Positions 8,529-17,487 of a DNA stretch of 64,000 nt are shown here, one piece after another. The position numbers and the translations under genes were made by a program. The DNA comes from CAVWCW01 sp963753615. Lineage in GTDB: Bacteria > Pseudomonadota > Gammaproteobacteria > Chromatiales > Chromatiaceae. The notes under the pieces are model-generated. The model ran no database searches. It was not told where the DNA came from and was given only the letters and a program-made list of their open reading frames with translations. The DNA lies in the NCBI GenBank assembly GCA_963753615.1, contig CAVWCW010000005.1:186001-250000 (forward strand), read 5' to 3'. Position 1 is the stretch's first letter, and every line of letters starts with the position of its first letter.

Positions 8529-9059
8529 ATGAAACGAGAGCCGCTGTTGGAACTGGTGCAGCGCACCGAGGCCTGCACCCGGGAACTGCTGACCCGGGCC
8601 GAAGGTCACTTCGAGCGCGCGATGCCGCAGGCGGATATTCGCTTCGACCTACGCGGGCGTTCCGCTGGGATGGTCCGTTGCGCCCCCGGAAGCCCGCCGG
8701 AGATCCGCTACAATCTGCAGCTGTTGGCGGAGAACGAGGAACCGTTCTTGGCGCGAACCGTGCCCCACGAGGTGGCGCATCTGGTCGTGCGGGAGCTGTT
8801 CGGGGCGGCGGTCCGGCCCCACGGACAAGAGTGGAAGGCGGTGATGGGGGTTTTCGGCGCCGATCCCAGCCGCTGCCACGATTACGACGTGAGCCGCAGC
8901 CAGGTTCGCAAGCTTCCGCGTTTCCTCTATCGTTGCGGTTGCCGTCTGCATGAGCTGACCAGCATCCGCCACCGTCGCGTCCTCGACGGCCAAAGCTACT
9001 TTTGCCGCGCCTGCAAACAGCCGCTCGAGCCAGACTCGGGGTACGGGGATTCCAAATGA
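8529..9059 (+). CDS. SprT-like zinc metalloprotease domain protein
   Basis: 176 residues. The zinc motif HEVAH (residues 80-84) sits in TVPHEVAHLVVRELFG, and a C-terminal zinc-ribbon-like region supplies CxC (around 139-141) and CRAC (around 163-166). The layout (helical N-terminus, HEXXH, then Cys pairs) is that of the SprT/SprT-like family, related to the eukaryotic Spartan protease that cleaves DNA-protein crosslinks. Whether the bacterial protein has this activity is not established here. It is followed 2 bp later by a terminator. Confidence 0.9.
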   Translation: MKREPLLELVQRTEACTRELLTRAEGHFERAMPQADIRFDLRGRSAGMVRCAPGSPPEIRYNLQLLAENEEPFLARTVPHEVAHLVVRELFGAAVRPHGQEWKAVMGVFGADPSRCHDYDVSRSQVRKLPRFLYRCGCRLHELTSIRHRRVLDGQSYFCRACKQPLEPDSGYGDSK

Positions 9060-9060
9060 A

Positions 9061-9086
9061 AAAGGCCCGCCAATGGCGGGCCTTTC
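9061..9086 (+). terminator. Rho-independent-like terminator between sprT-like and ompA-like genes
   Basis: Stem AAAGGCCCGCC / GGCGGGCCTTT with an ATGG-type loop, immediately after the stop and between convergent genes. It can act on both strands. Confidence 0.85.
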
Positions 9087-9132
9087 GACTTATGGACCCC
9101 GAAACCGGGGCCCTTGCGGGGCGAACCCGACC

Positions 9133-9807
9133 TTACTGGGTCTGGATCTCCACGCGGCGATTGCGGGCACGACCCTCGCGGGTGCCGTTGTCGGCAATCG
9201 GGTTGGACTCGCCCATGCCGCTCGCGGTCATGCGGTCGAGAGCAACGCCTTGGGCCGCCATGTAGTCGACCACAGACTGGGCACGCCGCTCGGACAGGCC
9301 CTGATTGTAAACTTCAGGACCGGTGCTGTCGGTGTGGCCGACGATGCTCAAGGTCTCGTCGCCCTTGGAGGCGCTAACACGGGCCGCTACGTCGTCGAGG
9401 GCAGCCTCCATCTCCGGCTTCAGCGTGGCGCTGTCGAAGTCGAACTCTTCCACTTCGAGGTCGATGGTGATGCTCTCGATGATCTCGCAGCCGTTGCTGT
9501 CGACCTTGGCGCCCGGGCGGGTGTTCGGGCACTTGTCGCGGGAGTTCGGCACGCCGTCCCCATCGTCATCGCCGTCCACCGGGGGCGGGGCCTCCATCGG
9601 GATCACGTCGCCGCACTCGGGCCGCAACTGCTTGACGCCCGAACTATCCCAGCACTCGCCGTAGGCGTTGGTCACGGCACTCTTGTGGCTATCCACCCAG
9701 GCCTTTTCCGCCGCCATCGCCTGCGGCGCCAAAACCATGCCCACGGCCAGGCTCAGCGGAACCATCACCCCGGCGGGCTTCAACAGCTTATTAGATTTGC
9801 TTGGCAT
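9133..9807 (-). CDS. OmpA-family peptidoglycan-binding protein
   Basis: 224 residues with a signal peptide (MVPLSLAVGMVLAPQAMA). After a short linker an Asp-rich repeat (DGDDDGDGVPNSRDKC) like TSP type-3 calcium loops is followed by a full OmpA C-terminal domain: FDFDSATLKPEM, LSIVGHTDSTGPEVYN, LSERRAQSVVDYM and a terminal ARNRRVEIQTQ, with the Asp and Arg that contact diaminopimelate. There is no N-terminal beta-barrel, so it is probably a soluble periplasmic or peptidoglycan-associated tether. Convergent with the SprT-like gene. Confidence 0.92.
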   Translation of the reverse strand: MPSKSNKLLKPAGVMVPLSLAVGMVLAPQAMAAEKAWVDSHKSAVTNAYGECWDSSGVKQLRPECGDVIPMEAPPPVDGDDDGDGVPNSRDKCPNTRPGAKVDSNGCEIIESITIDLEVEEFDFDSATLKPEMEAALDDVAARVSASKGDETLSIVGHTDSTGPEVYNQGLSERRAQSVVDYMAAQGVALDRMTASGMGESNPIADNGTREGRARNRRVEIQTQ

Positions 9808-10313
9808 TTTTATTACCTATTCCTCATCTCAGTTAATATTACGGATCAAGACGGTTGACAGGCAGTTGCGTCTACCGACCCGGCGCGCGGCTTGCCGCTC
9901 CCCGACCCGGCGGACCCGTACCCCCCGAGCCGGCCCCTTGCGTCTTCGGTGAAGCTCATGCCCCCCGATATGCTTCACATTTTAATCAGATTCTCCAGTA
10001 ACACAAGTTAGATACACTAAAATTCGCATAATTGCAACAGTTTCAAGGAGTGAGCACTATATACCACTCCCCGTTTGAGAGGCCTAAACGGACCGGATTT
10101 CGCGCCAGATCCCGACCCTGGATTCCACCCCCGGAGCCCTTGTGCCACAATAGGATGCAGTCCTCCGCAGGTGCCGGCGGGGCGTCTTCGGGCAGTCGTT
10201 TCACCATCCGCACAGAAACTGCCACCGTTCCTTCCCGAAACAGCGGCGTTGCAGGTTTCCGACACATTGGCGAGGTGCTGCCGACCCCCGCCTCCCGACC
10301 CGAGGTAGACCCA
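9808..10313. other. Intergenic region between the ompA-like gene and the EamA transporter
   Basis: About 500 bp with no supported gene. The A/T-rich part at about 9970-10030 probably holds promoters for the two divergent genes, but no exact box was fixed. Frames reaching into it from the EamA gene lack a transporter-like sequence. Confidence 0.5.
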
Positions 10314-11216
10314 TTGCGCACCCGTCTCCCTTTCGCCGCCGGACCGGCCCGCCCCAACCCGCTGCTGTTCGGCGCCCTGCTGATCGTGACCGGAGAGCTG
10401 ATGTTCGCTTCCATGGGGGTGAGCATCCGCTTCGCGGCCCAGAACCTGCCCAATGAGATGGTGGTATTCCTGCGCAACCTGCTTGGCATCGCGTTGCTGC
10501 TTCCCTGGTTTTGGTTCCAGGGCCGAGCCAGCCTGGCCACCCGAGTACCCCACCTCCACCTGTTGCGGGGACTGGCGGGCCTCGGTGCCATGTACTGCTT
10601 TTACTATGCCATTGCCCATATGCAGCTGGGCGAGGCCATGCTGCTGAAGATGACCGCGCCACTGTTCATCCCGTTCGTCGCCCTGTTCTGGCTTCGGGAG
10701 AGGCTCTCGGGGCAAGTGCTGCTGGCGCTGGCAATCGGGTTCGGCGGCGTCGCTCTGGTGATCAGTCCGGAACTGCGCGAGTTCGACCCGGTGGCGCTGA
10801 TCGCCTTGCTCGGCGGCGCTCTGGCGGCCCTGGCGAAGGTGACGGTGCGGCGCCTGTCCCGCTCCGAGCCGGCGCCACGCACGGTTTTTTATTTCGCCCT
10901 TACCGGCGCTTCGGCATCCGCTCTTCCTTTGACCTGGGCCTGGCAAACGCCCAGCGCAGACGCGCTGCTGTGGATGTTCGCCGTGGCCCTGTTCGCAACC
11001 CTCGGCCAGCTGCTGATGACCCGCGGCTTCGCCTTCGCGCCAGCAGGCCAGCTTAGCGCCTTCACCTATTCCTCGGTCGTATTCGCCTCGCTCTACGGCT
11101 GGGCGCTGTGGCGGGAGGTAGTTGAATGGTCGACCATCTCCGGGGCGCTGCTGGTGGCCCTGGCCGGGGTGTTGGCCGCCCGCGCCAGGGGCGACCGCGC
11201 GGCCGCTATTGCGTAG
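10314..11216 (+). CDS. EamA-family (DMT) transporter
   Basis: 300 residues from a TTG at 10314, preceded by GAGGTAG at the right spacing; the frame continues upstream but that part is not hydrophobic. About ten membrane segments form two EamA halves: NPLLFGALLIVTGELMFASMGVSIRF starts the first and DPVALIALLGGALAALAKVTV the second. The family exports metabolites or drugs by drug/metabolite exchange and the substrate cannot be told from the sequence. A small gap separates it from roxA downstream on the same strand. Confidence 0.85.
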   Translation: MRTRLPFAAGPARPNPLLFGALLIVTGELMFASMGVSIRFAAQNLPNEMVVFLRNLLGIALLLPWFWFQGRASLATRVPHLHLLRGLAGLGAMYCFYYAIAHMQLGEAMLLKMTAPLFIPFVALFWLRERLSGQVLLALAIGFGGVALVISPELREFDPVALIALLGGALAALAKVTVRRLSRSEPAPRTVFYFALTGASASALPLTWAWQTPSADALLWMFAVALFATLGQLLMTRGFAFAPAGQLSAFTYSSVVFASLYGWALWREVVEWSTISGALLVALAGVLAARARGDRAAAIA

Positions 11217-11249
11217 AATCAGGACGAGAAGACCATCGCCGCCCCTCGA

Positions 11250-12425
11250 ATGAACCAGATCAACTATCCCAACGGACTCGACCACCAAGGTTTTCTGCGC
11301 GAATACTGGCAACGCCGGCCGCTGCTGCTGCCAAACGCCCTGCCCGGCTACCGCTGCCCCCTGCCGCCGGACGAGCTGGCGGGCCTGGCCTGCGAACCCG
11401 AGGTAGAATCCCGGCTGGTGCTGGAGCGGGGCGGCAGCGGGCCCTGGGAGCTGCGTCAGGGCCCGTTCACCGCGGCGCAATTCGCCGCCCTGCCCCCCAG
11501 CCACTGGACCCTGCTGGTCCAAGACGTCGACAAGTGGCTGCCGGAACTGGCCCCGATGCTGGAGTACTTTCGCTTCCTGCCGGACTGGCGGGTCGACGAC
11601 CTGATGGTCAGCTACGCCGCCGACCGCGGCTCCGTGGGCCCTCATTTCGACGAATACGACGTCTTTCTGTACCAGGCCCGGGGCCGTCGCCGTTGGCAGA
11701 TCCACACGCGCCCGGTCGACGAGGCCGACTGCATACCCGGGCTGGATCTGCGCATCCTCCCCGAATTCGTCCCCGAGCAGGAATGGGTGCTCGATCCCGG
11801 CGACATGCTCTACCTGCCACCGCGGGTCGCTCACTGGGGTGTGGCCTCGGGGGACGACTGCATGACCTGTTCCATCGGCTTCCGCGCCCCCTCGTGGCGC
11901 GAGCTGGTGGCGGCCTGGGGGGATTTCCTGCTGTCCGAGCAGGTTCCGGATCGACGCTACCGGGACCCGCCGCTGCAACCCCAGTCGGCCAGCGCCGAGA
12001 TCGCGCCGGCGACCATTGCGGACCTGCGCCAACACCTGAGCGCGCTGCTGGAGCCGGGTCCGGACGCCCTGGAGCGCTGGTTCGGCGGCTTCGTCACCGA
12101 GCCCAAGGACGAACTGCAGGTACCGCCGCCCGATACCCAGCTCGACTGCGAGGCGCTGATCGATCGCTTTCGCCAGTGCGGCGTTCTGCAACACCACCCC
12201 TTCGCCCGCTTCGCCTTTCTGCAAGGGGCGGGCGGCGACGCCTACCTGTTCGCAAACGGCGAGGCGTTCCGCCTGCCCGGCGCCCATCATGCCTTCCTGC
12301 ACGCCCTGACCGGAGAGCGGCAGCTACACTTTGGATATCTGGCGGAGCACCTGCAGCGGCGCGAGCGGTCGGAATTGCTGTGCCGGCTCTACAACCAGGG
12401 ATACCTGGAGTTCGATGACGACTGA
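11250..12425 (+). CDS. roxA: RoxA-type 50S ribosomal protein L16 arginine 3-hydroxylase
   Basis: 391 residues, the YcfD/RoxA size. The Fe(II)/2-oxoglutarate cupin triad is visible: HFD (His132, Asp134) in GPHFDEYDVFLYQ and His195 in PPRVAHWGVAS. The dimerisation and winged-helix C-terminal region follows (about 220-390). In E. coli YcfD the enzyme hydroxylates an arginine of ribosomal protein L16 in the cytoplasm. The start follows a short leader with a modest ribosome site. The stop overlaps the ATG of the next gene, so roxA leads a three-gene overlapping operon. Confidence 0.93.
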   Translation: MNQINYPNGLDHQGFLREYWQRRPLLLPNALPGYRCPLPPDELAGLACEPEVESRLVLERGGSGPWELRQGPFTAAQFAALPPSHWTLLVQDVDKWLPELAPMLEYFRFLPDWRVDDLMVSYAADRGSVGPHFDEYDVFLYQARGRRRWQIHTRPVDEADCIPGLDLRILPEFVPEQEWVLDPGDMLYLPPRVAHWGVASGDDCMTCSIGFRAPSWRELVAAWGDFLLSEQVPDRRYRDPPLQPQSASAEIAPATIADLRQHLSALLEPGPDALERWFGGFVTEPKDELQVPPPDTQLDCEALIDRFRQCGVLQHHPFARFAFLQGAGGDAYLFANGEAFRLPGAHHAFLHALTGERQLHFGYLAEHLQRRERSELLCRLYNQGYLEFDDD

Positions 12426-12864
12426 ACGCAAACTCGGCTACCGGGTGCGCAGGGCCGCCTGGCCGGCGGACCAGGCGGCCCTGCGCGGTCTGCGCGAACG
12501 GGTCTTCGTGCGGGAACAAGGGGTACCGCTGGAGCTGGAGTGGGACGGCCTGGACGCCGAGGCCATCCACCTGCTGGCCGAAGACGCGGCCGGCCGGCCG
12601 GTGGGTACCGCCCGAGTACTCGCCAGCGGCCAGATCGGGCGCATGGCGGTACTCGCGGAGTTCCGCGGACTCGGCATAGGCGGCAGCCTGCTGGCGGCGG
12701 CCCTGGAAGCGTCCCGGCACTCGGGCCTGCCTCGGCCCTGGCTGAACGCCCAAACAAGCGCCCAGGGATTCTACGAGAGAGCGGGCTTCCGGCCTCAGGG
12801 CGAGACCTTCACGGAAGCAGGCATCCCGCACCGCAAGATGCACTGGCATGGGAGTCCCGAATGA
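12415..12864 (+). CDS. GNAT-family N-acetyltransferase
   Basis: 149 residues from the ATG at 12415, inside the roxA stop region. VFVREQGVPLELEWD, then GRMAVLAEFRGLGIGG (the acetyl-CoA-binding R-G-x-G-I-G turn) and AQGFYERAGFRP mark a GNAT fold similar to ElaA/YjdJ-type acyltransferases. The substrate is unknown. Translational coupling with roxA and the next gene suggests a shared role. Confidence 0.88.
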   Translation: MTTERKLGYRVRRAAWPADQAALRGLRERVFVREQGVPLELEWDGLDAEAIHLLAEDAAGRPVGTARVLASGQIGRMAVLAEFRGLGIGGSLLAAALEASRHSGLPRPWLNAQTSAQGFYERAGFRPQGETFTEAGIPHRKMHWHGSPE

Positions 12865-13385
12865 ACGATACGGAACTGGATCTGAGCACCCATACGCTGG
12901 GGGAGAGCCCCGGAAGGCTGGAGCTGCGGGATCTGGCCGCGGTGCGCGACGCCAGCGCCCACATGGCCGGCCAGGCGGAGCGCAGCCTGCTGCTGTTCTC
13001 CCGCGCCCTGGACCCGCGCATCTACGATCAACAGCCGTTTCTCGACGCCCTCCACCGGCTGGTCATGCATAGCCACCGCAGCCAAGTCCGCATCCTTTTG
13101 GTCGACAATCACCGACTGGTTAAATACAACCATCGACTGCTGGAGTTGGCGCGGCGCCTGACCAGCCGCGTCGAACTGCGGCGGCCAATCGCCCAGTACG
13201 CCGAACACGGCGACGAATACCTGCTCGTGGACCATCGCGGTTACCTCTACCGGGATCATGCCGACGAGTACGAAGGCAGCACCGACTTCTATGCCCCATT
13301 GGAGACCAGGCGGCTGGGGGAGCGGTTCCGGGAGGCCTGGCAGCACAGCCAGCCGGACCCCGAGCTTCGGCGTTTGTATCTGTAG
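12861..13385 (+). CDS. DUF7931-type protein with PLD-like fold
   Basis: 174 residues, overlapping the GNAT stop by ATGA. It contains ERSLLLFSRALDPRIYD, an RILLVDNHRLVKYNHRLLELA core and YLLVDHRGYLYRDHADEYEG. The pattern is that of small phospholipase D-like proteins in which the HKD motif is degenerate (no HxKxxxxD is visible). It may bind phosphate-containing ligands, but no catalytic pair can be pointed to. Third gene of the roxA operon. Confidence 0.7.
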   Translation: MNDTELDLSTHTLGESPGRLELRDLAAVRDASAHMAGQAERSLLLFSRALDPRIYDQQPFLDALHRLVMHSHRSQVRILLVDNHRLVKYNHRLLELARRLTSRVELRRPIAQYAEHGDEYLLVDHRGYLYRDHADEYEGSTDFYAPLETRRLGERFREAWQHSQPDPELRRLYL

Positions 13386-13401
13386 GCGAAAACACTGGAC
13401 G

Positions 13402-13827
13402 ATGAGAGGTTATCTGTATTTGCAGACCCATCCCGAGCACCCGGGTCTGGTGCGTTTTCTGGTCGCCGAACGCAGCCCGGACCCGGACCGGACCGACACC
13501 GGGGCATCGATCCGCTACATTGCCCGCTTCAATGACATCGACGCCGCCCGCATGCATGTGCAGAACGCCCTGCACCGGCGCCTGGTCGACCTCGACGCCC
13601 GCATGTACCGCACCGGCCTGGCCGAAGCGATCGCGGTGGTGGAGGCGGACAACCTCAGCCACGAGCAGGTCTGGATCGACCCGGACCTGAAACAAGAGAC
13701 GCTGCGGCGGGTGGGACAGCTGACCGAGCAAGGTCGCGCCCGCATCCGCCGCTGGGACCGGGTTTGGCAAGCGGTGGGCTATTTCTTTATCGGCTTCCTG
13801 ATCATGCGCGCTTTGGGCCTGTTCTGA
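13402..13827 (+). CDS. GIY-YIG-like (T5orf172/MUG113-type) membrane-anchored protein
   Basis: 141 residues from the ATG at 13402. The start MRGYLYLQTHPEHPGLVRF resembles the T5orf172/MUG113 start of a GIY-YIG-type nuclease fold, and ALHRRLVDLDARMYRTGLAEAI fits its following helix. The C-terminus (AVGYFFIGFLIMRALGLF) is a single membrane anchor. Assignment is by pattern only and I rate it moderate. It lies 16 bp after the DUF7931 gene, so it is probably in the same transcript, and it ends 2 bp before the convergent Nudix gene. Confidence 0.5.
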   Translation: MRGYLYLQTHPEHPGLVRFLVAERSPDPDRTDTGASIRYIARFNDIDAARMHVQNALHRRLVDLDARMYRTGLAEAIAVVEADNLSHEQVWIDPDLKQETLRRVGQLTEQGRARIRRWDRVWQAVGYFFIGFLIMRALGLF

Positions 13828-13829
13828 AC

Positions 13830-14432
13830 TTATTCCGAAAGCCAGCTCCGGCGCAGACTCTCCCGGTGCATGGCCAGCCACTGTACCGCGATAATCGCGG
13901 TGGTGGAGTTGACCCGCCCTCCGTAGAGTTCGGCAATCGCCTGATCGGCGGCCAGCACCTCGACCCGGATGTCCTCGCCCTCGGCCTCGATGCCGAAGAT
14001 GCCACCGGCGCTGCCCGCGTCGACCCGGCCGCAGTAAAGCTGCACCCGCTCGGTGGCGGTGCCGGGACTGACGTAAAAATCGCAGATCGGCACCAGCGCC
14101 AGCAACGCACAGCCGGCCTCCTCCAACGACTCGCGGCGGGCCACCTCCGCCGTATCCTCCCCCGGCTCCACCAACCCGCCGACGATTTCGAGCAGCCAGG
14201 CATCGCGGCCCTGCTCCAGGGCACCGATGCGGAACTGTTCAATCATCACCACCTGATCCCGCGCGGGATCGTACAGCAGCACCGCGGCGGCCCGCAGGCG
14301 CTCCACGCGCTCGCGCTCGATCTCGCCGCTCCAGCCTCCGGCGTACAAACTGTGGCGCAAGCGCAAGCGCTTGAGTTCGAAGAAGCCGTCGTAGCCGGTC
14401 TCCTCGTCGAGTATCTCGATTCGGTAATCCAT
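13830..14432 (-). CDS. ADP-ribose pyrophosphatase-like Nudix hydrolase (NudF type)
   Basis: 200 residues from the ATG at 14432. The Nudix box GGLVEPGEDTAEVARRESLE-EAG is intact, including the REXXEE core, and is flanked by the NudF-type VVMIEQFRIGALEQ and FYVSPGTATERVQLYCG. The enzyme would cleave ADP-ribose or other nucleoside diphosphate sugars in the cytoplasm. GGGAGA precedes the ATG. Confidence 0.9.
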   Translation of the reverse strand: MDYRIEILDEETGYDGFFELKRLRLRHSLYAGGWSGEIERERVERLRAAAVLLYDPARDQVVMIEQFRIGALEQGRDAWLLEIVGGLVEPGEDTAEVARRESLEEAGCALLALVPICDFYVSPGTATERVQLYCGRVDAGSAGGIFGIEAEGEDIRVEVLAADQAIAELYGGRVNSTTAIIAVQWLAMHRESLRRSWLSE

Positions 14433-14510
14433 CAAGTCTCCCGTTGCCTGCGCCCTCGGCGCTTTCTGCTAGAGTAACGTCTGGTCCCAGGACACCTCGG
14501 GTCTCCCGTC

Positions 14511-15164
14511 ATGCCCCGATTTCCATCCCGCTCGCCTTCTCCCCACCCCAGTCTGCTGCTCGGACTGCTCCTGCTGACCGGCTGCGCCAGTCCACCAAAA
14601 GCCCCGGAGCCGCCGACACTCGCCCAGGCCCCGGCCCAGCAGCGCATCGACGCCTGGCAGGCACTGGTGCGCGAGCAACGCAATGCCGGCACCGAGCAGA
14701 AGCTGGATCGGGTCAACCGCTTCTTCAACCAGTTGGCGTTCGTCGACGACGCCAGCCATTGGGGCCGAGAAGACTACTGGGCCACGCCCCTGGAGACCCT
14801 GAGCAGCAACGGCGGCGACTGCGAGGACTTCACCATCGCCAAGTATTTTACCCTCAAGAAGCTGGCCCTGCCCGAGCCGCAGCTGCACCTGATCTACGTC
14901 AAGTCCCTGACCCTGAAGCAACCCCACATGGTGCTCGGCTACTTTGCCCACCCGCAGGCCGATCCCCTGGTGCTGGACAACCTGATCGACGCCATCGTCC
15001 CCGCCGCCCAGCGCCCGGACCTGGTGCCGGTCTACAGCTTCAACCGCGAAGGGATCTGGCTGGCCAAGCAACGGGGCCAGGGGGAACTGGTCGGCGATGC
15101 CGCGCAGCTCGAACTTTGGCAGGAACTGCTGGGCCGCATGCAGGCCCCCGCGCCCGGTCCCTGA
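14511..15164 (+). CDS. LapG-like periplasmic cysteine protease (BTLCP family), predicted lipoprotein
   Basis: 217 residues. The lipoprotein signal ends LTGC (Cys25), followed by a Pro-rich linker. The bacterial transglutaminase-like fold shows the catalytic triad Cys104 (SNGGDCEDF), His139 (KQPHMVLGY) and Asp156 (DPLVLDNL). In Pseudomonas and Legionella the family protease LapG cleaves a large adhesin to release biofilm cells and is inhibited by the c-di-GMP receptor LapD. No lapD or adhesin gene is next to it, and lipid anchoring is unusual for LapG, so the target may differ. Confidence 0.88.
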   Translation: MPRFPSRSPSPHPSLLLGLLLLTGCASPPKAPEPPTLAQAPAQQRIDAWQALVREQRNAGTEQKLDRVNRFFNQLAFVDDASHWGREDYWATPLETLSSNGGDCEDFTIAKYFTLKKLALPEPQLHLIYVKSLTLKQPHMVLGYFAHPQADPLVLDNLIDAIVPAAQRPDLVPVYSFNREGIWLAKQRGQGELVGDAAQLELWQELLGRMQAPAPGP

Positions 15165-15346
15165 GCCGATCGGCGAGCTCGAACTGCCGAGGGATTTTCA
15201 GCTGCGCCCCGGCCGGGAAAATGCCGCACGTCAATTCATCGTGCATTAGAATGCGCTAAAATGGCCGTGTAGACTGAGATACCAGTCGCCAACGAGGGTG
15301 GGCGCGGTTTAGACCACCTGTTGCGCCCGCCCGAAGCGAGGCAAAG

Positions 15347-16765
15347 ATGTCCACGGGCGCGGTCGGCAATCCGAGCATTTACCACAGCGATCCCATCGCT
15401 CCGGTGATCTTCGGCGTCACCCTGATCCTGGTGGCGGCCCTGATCGGGCGCTACAGCGCGCGGCGCTTCGGCCAGCCGTCGGTGCTCGGCGAACTGCTGA
15501 TGGGCGTGGTCCTGGGCAATCTGCTGTTCTTCTTCGACTACGAACTGATGGTCATCCTGCGCGAGGGCACCGGCTGCTTGCGCATGGGGTCCCTGGCCCT
15601 GTCAGGAGTGCCCTGGGAAGAGGCCGCGGTGCAGGCCCTGGGGCCCGGCGGGCTGGAACTGCTGGCGGTGCTGCGCGGCCGCCACGGCGGAGACTACCTG
15701 CAGGTGGCCCAGGCGGTCGACATCTTCTCCCGCTACGGGGTGATCTTCCTGCTGTTCCACGTCGGTCTGGACACCTGCATCGCCGAACTGCGCAACGTAG
15801 GCAGGGACTCCCTGCAGGTAGCGGTAATCGGGGTGCTGGCGCCGTTCGCCCTCGGCTTCGCCATGGGCTGGTGGCTGATGCCCTCGGCGGATCACGCCAC
15901 CCACATGTTCCTGGGCGCCACCCTCGGCGCCACCAGTATCGGCATCACCGCCCGGGTGCTCAACGACATGCACCAGCACCGCTCCCGGGAGGCCCATATC
16001 GTGATCGGCGCGGCAGTGATGGACGACGTGCTCGGGCTGGTGATGCTCGCCATCGTCTCCGGCATCGTGGTCACCGGCAGCGTGGCCCTTCCCGATATCC
16101 TGCGCACCGTCGCCCTGGCCAGCCTGTTCATCGTCAGCGTGCTGCTGCTCGGCCCCTATATCGTTGAGCTGCTGATTCTGCTGCTGCGCCAGCTCAACGT
16201 CCTGGAGGCCAAGCTGTTCATCTCCTTCATCTTCGTAATGACCCTGGCCTGGCTGGCCAATCTGGTGGGTCTGGCCACCATCGTCGGCGCCTTCGCCGCC
16301 GGCCTGTTGCTGCTCGACAGCCACTTCCGGGCCTGGGGCGATCACCGCAAGCACAAGTACTCGATCAAGGAGCTGTTTGCCCCCCTGGAGGCGATCCTGG
16401 TACCCATCTTCTTCGTGCTGATGGGGATTCAGGTCAAGTTGGAGACCTTCATGAACTGGCAGGTTCTGATGGTGGCCGCCGGCCTGCTGTTGGCCGCGGT
16501 GCTCGGCAAGCTGGTCGCCGGCATCGGCGCCCGCCGCGGGCTGCACCGCCTGGCCATCGGCGTCGGCATGCTGCCCCGGGGCGAGGTAGGGCTGGTGTTC
16601 GCCTCGATCGGCAAGAGCCTGGGGGTGATCGACAGCGCCATGTTCTCCGCCGTGGTGCTGATGGTGATCGTCACCACCCTGATCACCCCGCCCCTGTTGA
16701 AGCGCCTGCTCGGCGAGGGCGAACCGGTCGGCGAAGCGCCGGGGGTATCCACGGGATGCGTCTAG
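15347..16765 (+). CDS. CPA2-family cation:proton antiporter
   Basis: 472 residues with about 12 membrane segments. Landmarks are LGELLMGVVLGNLLFF, a TSIGITARVLNDM segment typical of the Kef/Nap-type core, VIGAAVMDDVLGLVMLAIVSG (containing the conserved paired Asp), and VGMLPRGEVGLVFASIGK, the CPA2 signature. There is no TrkA-N domain. It would exchange Na+ or K+ for H+ across the inner membrane. Its start follows a leader of about 180 bp, with a GAGGC site at 15338. Confidence 0.93.
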   Translation: MSTGAVGNPSIYHSDPIAPVIFGVTLILVAALIGRYSARRFGQPSVLGELLMGVVLGNLLFFFDYELMVILREGTGCLRMGSLALSGVPWEEAAVQALGPGGLELLAVLRGRHGGDYLQVAQAVDIFSRYGVIFLLFHVGLDTCIAELRNVGRDSLQVAVIGVLAPFALGFAMGWWLMPSADHATHMFLGATLGATSIGITARVLNDMHQHRSREAHIVIGAAVMDDVLGLVMLAIVSGIVVTGSVALPDILRTVALASLFIVSVLLLGPYIVELLILLLRQLNVLEAKLFISFIFVMTLAWLANLVGLATIVGAFAAGLLLLDSHFRAWGDHRKHKYSIKELFAPLEAILVPIFFVLMGIQVKLETFMNWQVLMVAAGLLLAAVLGKLVAGIGARRGLHRLAIGVGMLPRGEVGLVFASIGKSLGVIDSAMFSAVVLMVIVTTLITPPLLKRLLGEGEPVGEAPGVSTGCV

Positions 16766-16771
16766 CCAGGA

Positions 16772-16800
16772 TGTTTCACCAGGCCGCCGGGCGCCTGCGC
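16772..16800 (+). repeat. Repeat B, fragment
   Basis: TTTCACCAGGCCGCCGGGCGCCTGCGCGA matches the central part of repeat B seen at 38217-38313, 45701-45802 and 49470-49550. It is short and could be a decayed copy; it sits 7 bp after the antiporter stop. Confidence 0.5.
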
Positions 16801-16818
16801 GATAGCTCCCGCCGCCGG

Positions 16819-17487
16819 TTACAGGGGGGCGACCAATTCCGCCCCCTCGTCGCCGGGGCGGTTGACCCGGGTGGATACCGGGTAGCTGTGCATGGGCGCC
16901 CCGGCATAGGGTTGTAGCAGGGGCAGCAACGCCGCGGGACGTTGGTTGGCGGGGTCCAGCCACTCCGGCCAGTGCTCCGGGTCCAGGATCACCGGCATGC
17001 GCTCGTGTAGCGGCGCGATGGCCGCATTGGCCTGGGTGACGAGAATGCTGCAGCTCTCCAACTCGTTGCCCGCCGGGTCCTGCCAGTGTTCCCAGAGCCC
17101 GGCCATGGCGAACGGCAGGCCGTCGGCGCGCTGGATAAACCAGGGCTGCTTACGCCCGCCTTCCGCCTTCCATTCGTAAAAGCCCTCCGCCGGAATCAGG
17201 CAGCGGCGGTACTTGAACGGGCCCCGATAGGCCGGTTTCTGATGCACCGTCTCGGCGCGGGCATTGATCATGCTGAAGCGGGAATCCGGGCCTTTGGACC
17301 AGCTCGGCACCAGTCCCCAGCGCAGCGGCACCAGTTCATTGCGGCCGCCGGCTCCGGCACGTGCCGCCAGCACCGCCTGGGTCGGCGCCAGGTTATAGCG
17401 CGGCGGGGCCGCGGGCGGCGGCTCCAGGATGCCGAACAGGTCCGCATACACCCGGCTGGGGGAAAACTGCACGAAACGGCCGCACAT
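16819..17487 (-). CDS. SOS response-associated peptidase (YedK/HMCES family)
   Basis: 222 residues. The N-terminus MCGRF exposes Cys2, the residue that crosslinks to abasic sites in single-stranded DNA, and is followed by NLAPTQ, INARAET (Asn) and IPAEGFYEW (Glu), the other active-site residues. MPVILDPEHWPEWL is the family C-terminal region. By homology it protects abasic ssDNA. The frame starts at ATG 17487, required because Cys2 must follow the initiator Met. Confidence 0.95.
   Translation of the reverse strand: MCGRFVQFSPSRVYADLFGILEPPPAAPPRYNLAPTQAVLAARAGAGGRNELVPLRWGLVPSWSKGPDSRFSMINARAETVHQKPAYRGPFKYRRCLIPAEGFYEWKAEGGRKQPWFIQRADGLPFAMAGLWEHWQDPAGNELESCSILVTQANAAIAPLHERMPVILDPEHWPEWLDPANQRPAALLPLLQPYAGAPMHSYPVSTRVNRPGDEGAELVAPL

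Noticed and set aside
10017..12302. Long minus-strand frame opposite the EamA and roxA genes
   Set aside because: It follows the codon pattern of the plus-strand genes and has no family signature.
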